Shown here: in pieces, positions 1 to 4,708 of the stretch
Position numbering within the stretch: position 1 is the stretch's first letter
Layout of the letters: each line of letters opens with the position of its first letter
Source: JBEKLJ01 sp050010255
GTDB lineage: Bacteria > Acidobacteriota > Terriglobia > Bryobacterales > Bryobacteraceae
DNA length: 5,461 nt
Assembly (NCBI GenBank): GCA_050010255.1
Contig: JBEKLJ010000221.1
Coordinates: 1 to 5,461, forward strand
Direction: 5' to 3'
Notes under the pieces: model-generated
Databases searched by the model: none
Told to the model about the DNA's origin: nothing
The model's input: the letters and a program-made list of their open reading frames with translations, nothing else
Made by a program: the position numbers and the translations under genes

Positions 1-1
1 C

Positions 2-613
2 TTCAGGAACGTCTACGATGTCTGGGTTTATCCCGACACAGTCGATACGGCGCCCCGCGACGTCGTCGTCAGCCGGGCGCTCGACGAGAGCACGCGTCAG
101 GCGCTTCGATCCGGCGGACGGGTCCTGCTGATGCCGGAACCCGCCAAGCTCACCAACGGCGTGGGCGGCATGTTCGCCTCCGATTTCTGGAATTACGGGA
201 TGTTTCGCAGGTTCGCCGAGGAGAGACATGTCCCGGTGGCGCCCGGAACTCTCGGCATCCTGTGCGATTTGAGGCATCCGGCCTTGAACCGCTTCCCGAC
301 GGAGTTCCACAGCCACTGGCAGTGGTTCCACCTGATCCAGAATTCGCGCGCGGTGATCCTGGACGGGATGCCGGCCGGCTACCGACCCGTGGTCCAGGTG
401 ATCGACAACTACGAGCGGGCGCACCGGCTGGGAGTGCTCTTCGAGGTGCAGGTCGGGTCCGGCAGGCTGCTGGTGTGTACGATGGACCTGCTGGGGCAGC
501 AGGACAAGCCGGAGGCCCGGCAACTGCTGCACAGCCTGCTCCAGTACATGAACTCCGACCAGTTCGCTCCCCTCACGGCCGTGGAGGAGGCGGCGCTGGA
601 GCGCATGCTCTAG
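2..613 (+). CDS. C-terminal fragment of a glycoside hydrolase family 2-like protein (5' end outside window)
   Basis: The frame is open from base 2 to a TAG at 611-613 and gives 203 residues; the true start lies left of the window. The fragment resembles, from memory, the C-terminal region of large GH2-type (beta-galactosidase/sugar-binding domain) proteins of Acidobacteria, Planctomycetes and Bacteroidetes. Recognisable stretches, counted from the first visible codon, are FWN at 62-64, a GILCD..HPAL segment near 85-95, FPTEFHSHWQW at 98-108, VIDNYER at 133-139 and GRLLVCTMDL at 154-163, followed by a helix ending LLQYM near 183. The alternation of hydrophobic strands and Gly-rich turns suggests an alpha/beta domain of the ThuA or glutamine-amidotransferase-like fold rather than the TIM barrel, so no GH2 catalytic residues are visible here. 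If the assignment is right, the protein acts on plant or microbial polysaccharide, which fits the sugar genes nearby. The family call is moderate because only the tail is seen. Confidence 0.6.
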   Translation, partial: FRNVYDVWVYPDTVDTAPRDVVVSRALDESTRQALRSGGRVLLMPEPAKLTNGVGGMFASDFWNYGMFRRFAEERHVPVAPGTLGILCDLRHPALNRFPTEFHSHWQWFHLIQNSRAVILDGMPAGYRPVVQVIDNYERAHRLGVLFEVQVGSGRLLVCTMDLLGQQDKPEARQLLHSLLQYMNSDQFAPLTAVEEAALERML

Positions 614-676
614 CCCGGATGTTTCACCAGCAATCTGCTGCGGCGCGGGGCGGCAGCGCCAGCGCGGCTCGAAGAG

Positions 677-682
677 TATAAA
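677..682 (+). promoter_or_regulatory. Possible -10-like element (TATAAA) just upstream of the cyclophilin gene
   Basis: TATAAA stands out in this GC-rich sequence and ends nine bases before the ATG at 692. No convincing -35 hexamer lies 16-18 bases upstream, in the 653-661 region. No good Shine-Dalgarno sits at normal spacing either; the purine run GAAGAG at 671-676 is 15 bases away. If it is a real -10, the transcript would be leaderless or nearly so. The alternative is read-through from the upstream gene across the 78-base gap. Confidence 0.25.
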
Positions 683-691
683 CTGTCGTCT

Positions 692-1426
692 ATGAGCCTT
701 TGTGACACTCTCGCCCTTGTGGGCCTCCTGACAGTCACGCTGGCTGCGCAGGCGCAACCTGCTTCGCAGCCGGCCTCCACCGAGAAGCCGGCGCGCGCAC
801 CGGGCCTGTACGCGACCTTCCAGACGACCATGGGTGTGATCGTGGCCCAGTTGTTCGAGAACGAGGCGCCGATCACGGTAAGGAACTTCATCGCCCTGCA
901 GAAGGGACGCAAGCCCTGGAAAGACCAGCAGACCGGGCAGATGGTGCGGCGGCCGCTCTACACCGGCACGATCTTCCACCGCGTGATCCCGAACTTCATG
1001 ATCCAGGGCGGCGATCCGGCGGGCAACGGCATGGGCGACCCCGGGTTCACGATCCCAGACGAGTTCAGCCTGAACCTGAAGTTCGACCAGGTCGGGCGGC
1101 TCGCCATGGCGAACATCGGGCAGCCGCACACGGGCGGGTGCCAGTTCTTCATCACCGTGGCGCGGACGACGTGGCTGAACGGCAAGCACACGATCTTTGG
1201 CCAGGTGGTCGAGGGCCAGGACGTGGTGGACGCGATGTCGAAGGTCAAGACCCGCAACCCGGGAGCCGAGGACCGGCCCATCACTCCGATTCGGATCACG
1301 GCCCTCACCTTCGAGCGAGTGGGCCCGGCGCCGCCGAACGATCCGCTTGGACCGCCCCCGCCCCCCGCGGCGAAGAAGGCCCCTGGGGCCAAGCCCAGCG
1401 CCCCCCGGCCCTCCGCAGCCAAGTAG
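692..1426 (+). CDS. Exported cyclophilin-type peptidyl-prolyl cis-trans isomerase
   Basis: This 244-residue protein catalyses cis-trans isomerisation of Xaa-Pro bonds in folding proteins. Residues 1-21 form a hydrophobic signal-like segment ending AQA, with predicted cleavage before Gln22, so it is probably periplasmic. The cyclophilin domain spans about 38-210. It keeps the active-site set known from human CypA: Arg97, Phe102, Met103 and Gln105 in FHRVIPNFMIQGGD; Ala140 and Phe153 in the MANIG...CQFF segment; and Trp161, Leu162 and His166 in WLNGKH. Residues 211-244 form a low-complexity Pro/Ala/Lys tail with a run of five prolines, likely disordered. The ATG at 692 is the only canonical start between the upstream stop at 613 and the domain, although the reading frame continues open back to that stop. 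The n-region is unusual: it has no Lys/Arg and carries Asp5, so a weak or uncleaved signal is possible. It is in the same orientation as the upstream gene but need not be functionally linked to it. Confidence 0.93.
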   Translation: MSLCDTLALVGLLTVTLAAQAQPASQPASTEKPARAPGLYATFQTTMGVIVAQLFENEAPITVRNFIALQKGRKPWKDQQTGQMVRRPLYTGTIFHRVIPNFMIQGGDPAGNGMGDPGFTIPDEFSLNLKFDQVGRLAMANIGQPHTGGCQFFITVARTTWLNGKHTIFGQVVEGQDVVDAMSKVKTRNPGAEDRPITPIRITALTFERVGPAPPNDPLGPPPPPAAKKAPGAKPSAPRPSAAK

Positions 1427-1436
1427 CGCCGCCGCG

Positions 1437-1464
1437 CGCCAGCCGGCCGAGAGGGCGGCTGGTG
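1437..1464 (+). terminator. GNRA-capped hairpin between convergent genes, probable terminator
   Basis: Nine pairs (one G-T wobble) join CGCCAGCCG at 1437-1445 to CGGCTGGTG at 1456-1464. Inside, after a G-G mismatch, two C-G pairs close a GAGA tetraloop at 1449-1452. The hairpin begins 10 bases after the cyclophilin stop and 27 bases beyond the stop of the minus-strand kinase gene, in a 65-base convergent gap. Only a short TTT (1466-1468) follows on the plus strand and no T run follows on the minus strand, so it is a weak intrinsic terminator at best. It may instead act as a 3' end stabiliser for either transcript. Confidence 0.5.
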
Positions 1465-1491
1465 CTTTCGCCGCCGCGGCAGCGCCGAGGC

Positions 1492-3066
1492 TCAGCGCGC
1501 GCTCGCGGCCACCTGCCGCAAGACGGGCAGCACGTCGCCGATCGCGGCGGCGGCGCTGGCCGGCTGGCCCAGCGCGAAGTACAGTTTGCGGTAGAGCGGA
1601 AAGAGCCGCTCGTAGACGGCGTGCTCCCGTGCGTCGGGCTCTACGGTGCGGAACTTCGGGCAGAGCCGCTGCTGCGCCTCCTCGATGGTTTTGAACGCGC
1701 CCGCCGCCAGGAACGCGAAGATGGCCGAGCCGAGGCTCGTGACTTCGCTCTCGGGCACCAGCACGGGCATGCCAAAGACGTTGGCGTAAATGCGATTCAG
1801 CGTCTCGTTCTTCTGGGGGACGCCGCCGCCGTTGATCACGCGGCGGATTGGCACGCCGTGCTCGGCCATCCGCTCCAGGATGATGCGGGTATGGAACGCC
1901 GTCCCTTCGACGGCGGCGAAGAGCTCGTCCTGCGCCGTGTGGGTGAGGTTCCAGCCCAGCGTGACGCCGCCCAGCTCGGCGTTGACCAGGACGGTGCGGT
2001 CGCCGTTGTCCCAGGTCAGCCGCAGCAGGCCGGTTTGGCCGGCGCGGTAAGCGTCCAGGCCGCTTGAGAGCTCGGCCACGCTGCTGGCGGCGCGCCGGGC
2101 GATCGCGTCGAAGATGTCGCCGGTGGCCGAAAGCCCCGCCTCAATGCCGTAGTAGGCGGGGTGAATCGAGCCCTTCACCACGCCGCAGACGCCGGGGATC
2201 AGGCCGACCTGCCTGGCCATCGCCATGATGCAGGTGGAGGTGCCCACGACGTTGACCACGTCGCCTTCGCGGATGCCCGCGCCGATGGCGTCCCAGTGCG
2301 CGTCGAAGGCGCCCACTGGCACCGGAATGCCGGGCCGGAGGCCCAGGCTGGCGGCCCACTCGGGCACCAGGCGGCCCGCCACCTGGTCGGAGGTGGCGTA
2401 CCGGCCGCCGAGCCGGACGCGGATGCCGCCGAGCAGCGGGTCCACTTTCTCCAGGAACTCCTCGGGCGGCAAGCCGCCTAGCGCGGCGTTCCACATCCAC
2501 TTGTGCCCCATGGCGCAGATAGAGCGCGGGACCTCGGCCGGGTCGGTGATGCCGCAGAGCACCGCCGCGACCATGTCGCAGTGCTCGAGGGCAGTCGCCA
2601 AACGGCCGCGGCTCTCCGGGTTGTGGCGCAGCCAGTGCAGCAGCTTGGCGAAGCCCCACTCGGAGGAGTACACGCCACCGCACCACTCGATGTTCTCGAG
2701 CTTCTCGCGGTGGGCGGCCGTGGTGATCTGGGCGGCCTCCTGCTTGGCGCGATGGTCGCACCAGAGGTAGTAGTCGTCCAGCGGCTGGAGCCCTTCGCCG
2801 ACCGGAAGGACGCTCGAGCCGGTAGTGTCGAGCGCGATCGCGGCGACTGCATCGCCGCGGACGCCGGCCTGCGCCACCGCCTTGCGCGTCGCGTCCGCCA
2901 GCGCGCTCATGTGGGCCGCGTGCGACTGCGTGGCGTGATCGGGGTCCTCCCGCTTGCGGATCAGCGGGTACTCGGAGACGGCCGAGCCGATCCTGCCGCG
3001 CTCGCTATCGACGATGGAAACGCGCACGCTCAGCGTGCCGAAATCGACTCCCGCTACAACGGCCAT
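1492..3066 (-). CDS. araB: Ribulokinase-type FGGY carbohydrate kinase
   Basis: The predicted protein has 524 residues and belongs to the FGGY sugar kinase family. The most likely reaction is ATP-dependent phosphorylation of L-ribulose to L-ribulose 5-phosphate in L-arabinose catabolism, in the cytoplasm. The N-terminal FGGY domain starts GVDFGTLSVRV (6-16), with Asp8 in the phosphate loop. Sugar-site-like segments follow: LDTTGSSV (79-86), YYLWCDHRAK (99-108) and EWGFAKLLHWL (136-146). The C-terminal domain has GAFDAH (252-257), whose Asp255 sits where FGGY kinases carry the catalytic base, then VVGTSTC (273-279) and the adenosine-site NGGG (412-415). These features fit ribulokinase better than xylulokinase or glycerol kinase. 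Length is slightly below E. coli AraB (about 566). I chose the ATG at 3066 because GGGAG sits 8 bases upstream and the protein then begins directly with the first strand. An in-frame ATG at 3249 would add 61 Pro/Arg-rich residues overlapping the isomerase gene. It lies 94 bases downstream of the isomerase gene, presumably in the same transcript. Confidence 0.87.
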   Translation of the reverse strand: MAVVAGVDFGTLSVRVSIVDSERGRIGSAVSEYPLIRKREDPDHATQSHAAHMSALADATRKAVAQAGVRGDAVAAIALDTTGSSVLPVGEGLQPLDDYYLWCDHRAKQEAAQITTAAHREKLENIEWCGGVYSSEWGFAKLLHWLRHNPESRGRLATALEHCDMVAAVLCGITDPAEVPRSICAMGHKWMWNAALGGLPPEEFLEKVDPLLGGIRVRLGGRYATSDQVAGRLVPEWAASLGLRPGIPVPVGAFDAHWDAIGAGIREGDVVNVVGTSTCIMAMARQVGLIPGVCGVVKGSIHPAYYGIEAGLSATGDIFDAIARRAASSVAELSSGLDAYRAGQTGLLRLTWDNGDRTVLVNAELGGVTLGWNLTHTAQDELFAAVEGTAFHTRIILERMAEHGVPIRRVINGGGVPQKNETLNRIYANVFGMPVLVPESEVTSLGSAIFAFLAAGAFKTIEEAQQRLCPKFRTVEPDAREHAVYERLFPLYRKLYFALGQPASAAAAIGDVLPVLRQVAASAR

Positions 3067-3074
3067 GGTAGAAG

Positions 3075-3079
3075 CTCCC
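3075..3079 (-). promoter_or_regulatory. Ribosome binding site that fixes the kinase start
   Basis: On the minus strand GGGAG lies 8 bases upstream of the ATG at 3066. It supports the 524-residue kinase over the longer reading frame that starts inside the isomerase gene. Confidence 0.7.
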
Positions 3080-3085
3080 AGAAAA

Positions 3086-3120
3086 CCGCCGCTCGCTTGC
3101 GGTCGCGGCTCGGCCTCAGT
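3086..3120 (-). repeat. Palindromic element in the isomerase-kinase gap, possible dispersed intergenic repeat
   Basis: The 94-base gap between the isomerase stop and the kinase start (3067-3160) holds an inverted repeat. GCCGC at 3088-3092 pairs with GCGGC at 3105-3109 around a 12-base loop, embedded in a longer CG-rich stretch that reads GAGCCGCGACCGCAAGCGAG on the minus strand. From memory, very similar GAGCCGCGACCG(C/T)AAG.GAGCGG strings recur in intergenic regions of Solibacter-like Acidobacteria, where they translate into spurious peptides containing GRGS or ARGS. Only one copy is present in this window, so the repeat status rests on recollection. In an operon gap it could influence mRNA stability or the relative expression of the two genes. 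Confidence 0.45.
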
Positions 3121-3160
3121 CGGGTGGGGCGGCTTCTCAGAGTCGCGCCCGGCCCCGTGG

Positions 3161-4570
3161 CTAGCGGTGCCAGTAGATGTCCCAGCCCAGATACTTGGTG
3201 GCGGCCTCGTACACGGCGCCGGCCACCTCGGAAAGGTTGGCCGCCACATGGTGCTCGAAGCCGTTCTCGCAGATGAGGCGCAACAGCGCCTGCATGCGCG
3301 GAATCTCGACCACTCCGGCGCCGCCGAAGGTGTCCAGCGGGTCGGTGGTGAACCGCCCCTGGCCGACGTAGCCGCGAATCTTCCCGGCGCAGTCGTCGGT
3401 GGAGAACCGCGCGAAGCTCATCGGCCCCGCTTTCACCCGGCCCACGCAGGTGCCGAAGGTGTTCTCCTTGCCGACCGTGCCCGCGATGATCTCCTGGTAG
3501 TCCATGCGGACGCTCTCGAAGAAGTGCTTCGGCAGGTTCGAGCAGTGGAAGCAGATGGCCTTGTCGGGGTCGTCGCCATAATTGTTGTTCCAATCCAGGA
3601 GCGCGCTGGGCGTCTGGGAGGCCAGCGCCAGCGCCTGCATGGCGACCACGCCGCAGACGTCCACTTCGCAGGCGCTGGGCATCAGATCGTCGCTCAACAT
3701 GCTCATCACGGTGCAGGGGACGACGCCGAAGTACTCCTCAATCGCGGTCCAGCATTGCACGGCCGTGACGGCGACCTCGGTCTCCTTCATCCACCCGTCG
3801 ATGACCGCGCCGAGCTTGGCCATCTTGAGCAGCGCCGGGGCGGGAACGCCGCTCACCGGCAGGTACTTCTGGATGCGGGCGAGCTTGGCCACGGCCGCCG
3901 GGTCGGAGTCCTGCATGCGCCCGATGCGGCCGAGGATCTCCGAGAGGTCCACCGTCTCGACGTCGATGCCGCTGGCCTCCAGGAGCTTCTCGCTGTAGCG
4001 CACGGTGTTGAACGCGGCCGGCCGCGCGCCAATTGCGCCGACGCGCAGCTTCCGCAAGCCGTTCGCGACCCGGCATACCGCGGCGAACCACAACGCGTCG
4101 TTGCGGAACTGCTCGGAATCGGGCGCCTCGGTGTGCAGCGCGGTAAGCGAATACGGGATGCCGTACTGCTTCAGGTTGTTGCACAGCGACATCTTGCCGC
4201 AGAAGCTGTCCCGCCGGTCGGCGATGGTCATCCGGCCAACCGAATCCGGGGTGGCCTGGATGAGCACCGGGAGGTGCAAGCCCGCCATGTGCAGCGTCTC
4301 GGCCACCCCGCGCTCTTCGCCGAAGTTGGGCAGCGTGACGATGACGCCGTCGAGCTGGTCGCGGTTCCGGGCGAACAGGGCCGCGCACTTCTTGGCGTCG
4401 TCGCGAGTCTCCACGGCGCCGTACTTGGTGTCGTCGGGGCCGAGCACGACGGCCCGCATGCCCGCGCGCTCGAGCGCGGCGATCATTTCTCCCCGGCCCG
4501 ACTTGGCAAGGTGGTCGGGAAAGAATCCGCGGTTGCCGACGATAACACCCATCGTCATCTGCTGTTTCAC
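3161..4570 (-). CDS. L-fucose/L-arabinose isomerase family protein (FucI-related aldose-ketose isomerase)
   Basis: The predicted protein has 469 residues and matches the FucI-related family (COG2407 type) annotated as L-fucose/L-arabinose isomerase. It should interconvert an aldose and a ketose using a bound divalent metal, in the cytoplasm. With the kinase next door, L-arabinose to L-ribulose is the likeliest reaction. Residues 8-210 are two Rossmann-like parts (GVIVGNRGFFP at 8-18; VTLPNFGEE at 78-86; VGAIGARPAAFN at 177-188). The C-terminal part carries the likely metal ligands: Glu302 in SACEVDV, Asp326 in LLDWNNN and His440 or His441 in FEHH. Glu302 and Asp326 are 24 residues apart, as Glu337 and Asp361 are in E. 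coli FucI. It lacks the look of classical AraA and is shorter than E. coli FucI (about 590). I place the start at the GTG at 4570 because GGAGG lies exactly 6 bases upstream. ATG codons at residues 5 and 7 or an upstream ATG at 4603 are less well served. It is the first gene of the minus-strand operon. Confidence 0.87.
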   Translation of the reverse strand: MKQQMTMGVIVGNRGFFPDHLAKSGRGEMIAALERAGMRAVVLGPDDTKYGAVETRDDAKKCAALFARNRDQLDGVIVTLPNFGEERGVAETLHMAGLHLPVLIQATPDSVGRMTIADRRDSFCGKMSLCNNLKQYGIPYSLTALHTEAPDSEQFRNDALWFAAVCRVANGLRKLRVGAIGARPAAFNTVRYSEKLLEASGIDVETVDLSEILGRIGRMQDSDPAAVAKLARIQKYLPVSGVPAPALLKMAKLGAVIDGWMKETEVAVTAVQCWTAIEEYFGVVPCTVMSMLSDDLMPSACEVDVCGVVAMQALALASQTPSALLDWNNNYGDDPDKAICFHCSNLPKHFFESVRMDYQEIIAGTVGKENTFGTCVGRVKAGPMSFARFSTDDCAGKIRGYVGQGRFTTDPLDTFGGAGVVEIPRMQALLRLICENGFEHHVAANLSEVAGAVYEAATKYLGWDIYWHR

Positions 4571-4576
4571 AAAAAA

Positions 4577-4581
4577 CCTCC
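4577..4581 (-). promoter_or_regulatory. Strong Shine-Dalgarno supporting a GTG start for the isomerase
   Basis: On the minus strand GGAGG is followed by six T residues and then the GTG at 4570. The spacing is ideal for this GTG and too long for the ATGs four and six codons further in. An ATG start at 4603 would place this site inside the coding sequence. Confidence 0.8.
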
Positions 4582-4592
4582 ACAAGGCGCCG

Positions 4593-4613
4593 GGCGCCGG
4601 CACCGGCCGGGCC
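4593..4613 (-). other. GC-only inverted repeat in the isomerase mRNA leader
   Basis: Between the inferred transcription start (about 4621) and the Shine-Dalgarno, the minus strand can pair GCCG with CGGC around a GTGC loop. An outer GGC/GCC stem lies beyond a three-base bulge. The neighbouring GGCGCC palindromes (4586-4591 and 4593-4598) offer competing pairings. It ends 11 bases upstream of the ribosome binding site and does not match any riboswitch I recognise. Confidence 0.3.
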
Positions 4614-4619
4614 GAACAC

Positions 4620-4633
4620 AGAAAACGATTTCA
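4620..4633. promoter_or_regulatory. Second LacI/GalR-type operator (O2), overlapping the -10
   Basis: AGAAAACGATTTCA agrees with the LacI-family/cre pattern TGNAANCGNTTNCA at every fixed position except the first. Its central CG is at 4626-4627, 32 bp from the centre of the other operator. It covers the -10 and start region of the predicted minus-strand promoter, a typical position for repression. Confidence 0.6.
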
Positions 4634-4656
4634 GCAGAAGTGAAACCGGATTGCAA
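4628..4656 (-). promoter_or_regulatory. Predicted sigma-70 promoter of the isomerase-kinase operon
   Basis: On the minus strand TTGCAA (4651-4656) as -35 is separated by exactly 17 bases from TGAAAT (4628-4633) as -10. Each hexamer matches the consensus at four of six positions. The start would fall near 4621, giving a leader of about 50 bases before the GTG. The promoter is modest alone but gains support from two operators sitting on its -35 and -10. Confidence 0.5.
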
Positions 4657-4666
4657 GCGCTTCCAA
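4651..4666. promoter_or_regulatory. LacI/GalR-type operator (O1), overlapping the -35
   Basis: TTGCAAGCGCTTCCAA is a 16-bp near-perfect palindrome with one mismatched pair and a central CG. It contains a full match to TGNAANCGNTTNCA, the pattern bound by many LacI-family sugar regulators and by CcpA. It lies 80-95 bases upstream of the isomerase GTG and 42-57 bases upstream of the galE ATG. One or both divergent genes could be controlled from it. The regulator gene is not in this window. Confidence 0.75.
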
Positions 4667-4687
4667 AAGCGGCGACCAGCCCCGCTC

Positions 4688-4692
4688 TGAGG
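4688..4692 (+). promoter_or_regulatory. Shine-Dalgarno-like TGAGG upstream of galE, better spaced for an out-of-frame ATG
   Basis: TGAGG lies 5 bases before an ATG at 4698 and 16 bases before the galE ATG at 4709. The 4698 ATG opens an 8-codon ORF ending with TGA at 4722-4724, in another frame and overlapping the galE start. No other strong ribosome binding site precedes 4709, so galE translation may depend on re-initiation or coupling, or on the weak purine run AAGATGAAG at 4695-4703. Confidence 0.45.
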
Positions 4693-4708
4693 TTAAGATG
4701 AAGATTCT

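Noticed and set aside
638..658. Possible terminator hairpin after the GH2-like gene (GCTGC...GCAGC)
   Set aside because: Only about five pairs form around an 11-base loop and no T run follows; the frame also stays open through the region.
1138..2067. A 309-codon plus-strand frame spanning the cyclophilin end and the kinase 3' end
   Set aside because: It overlaps two well-supported genes and the hairpin between them, and its translation is low-complexity Arg/Gly/Ala-rich.
3067..3249. N-terminal extension of the kinase from an ATG at 3249
   Set aside because: It would overlap the isomerase coding end, run through the palindromic element and add a Pro/Arg-rich stretch, while a good ribosome binding site supports the ATG at 3066.
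4641..4655. A third LacI-like site (TGAAACCGGATTGCA) between the two operators
   Set aside because: The half-sites are recognisable, but the centre carries an extra base and it overlaps O1, so it does not fit the spacing that LacI-type dimers need.
2954..4690. A 578-codon open frame on the plus strand opposite the isomerase and the start of the kinase gene
   Set aside because: It is antisense to two genes with clear family motifs, its translation is rich in Arg, His, Gly and Ala with no recognisable domain, and GC-rich coding sequence commonly leaves long antisense frames open.
4571..4708. Search for a sigma-70 promoter directing galE
   Set aside because: The only -10-like string, TAAGAT at 4694-4699, has no -35 hexamer 17 bases upstream, so no galE promoter is claimed.
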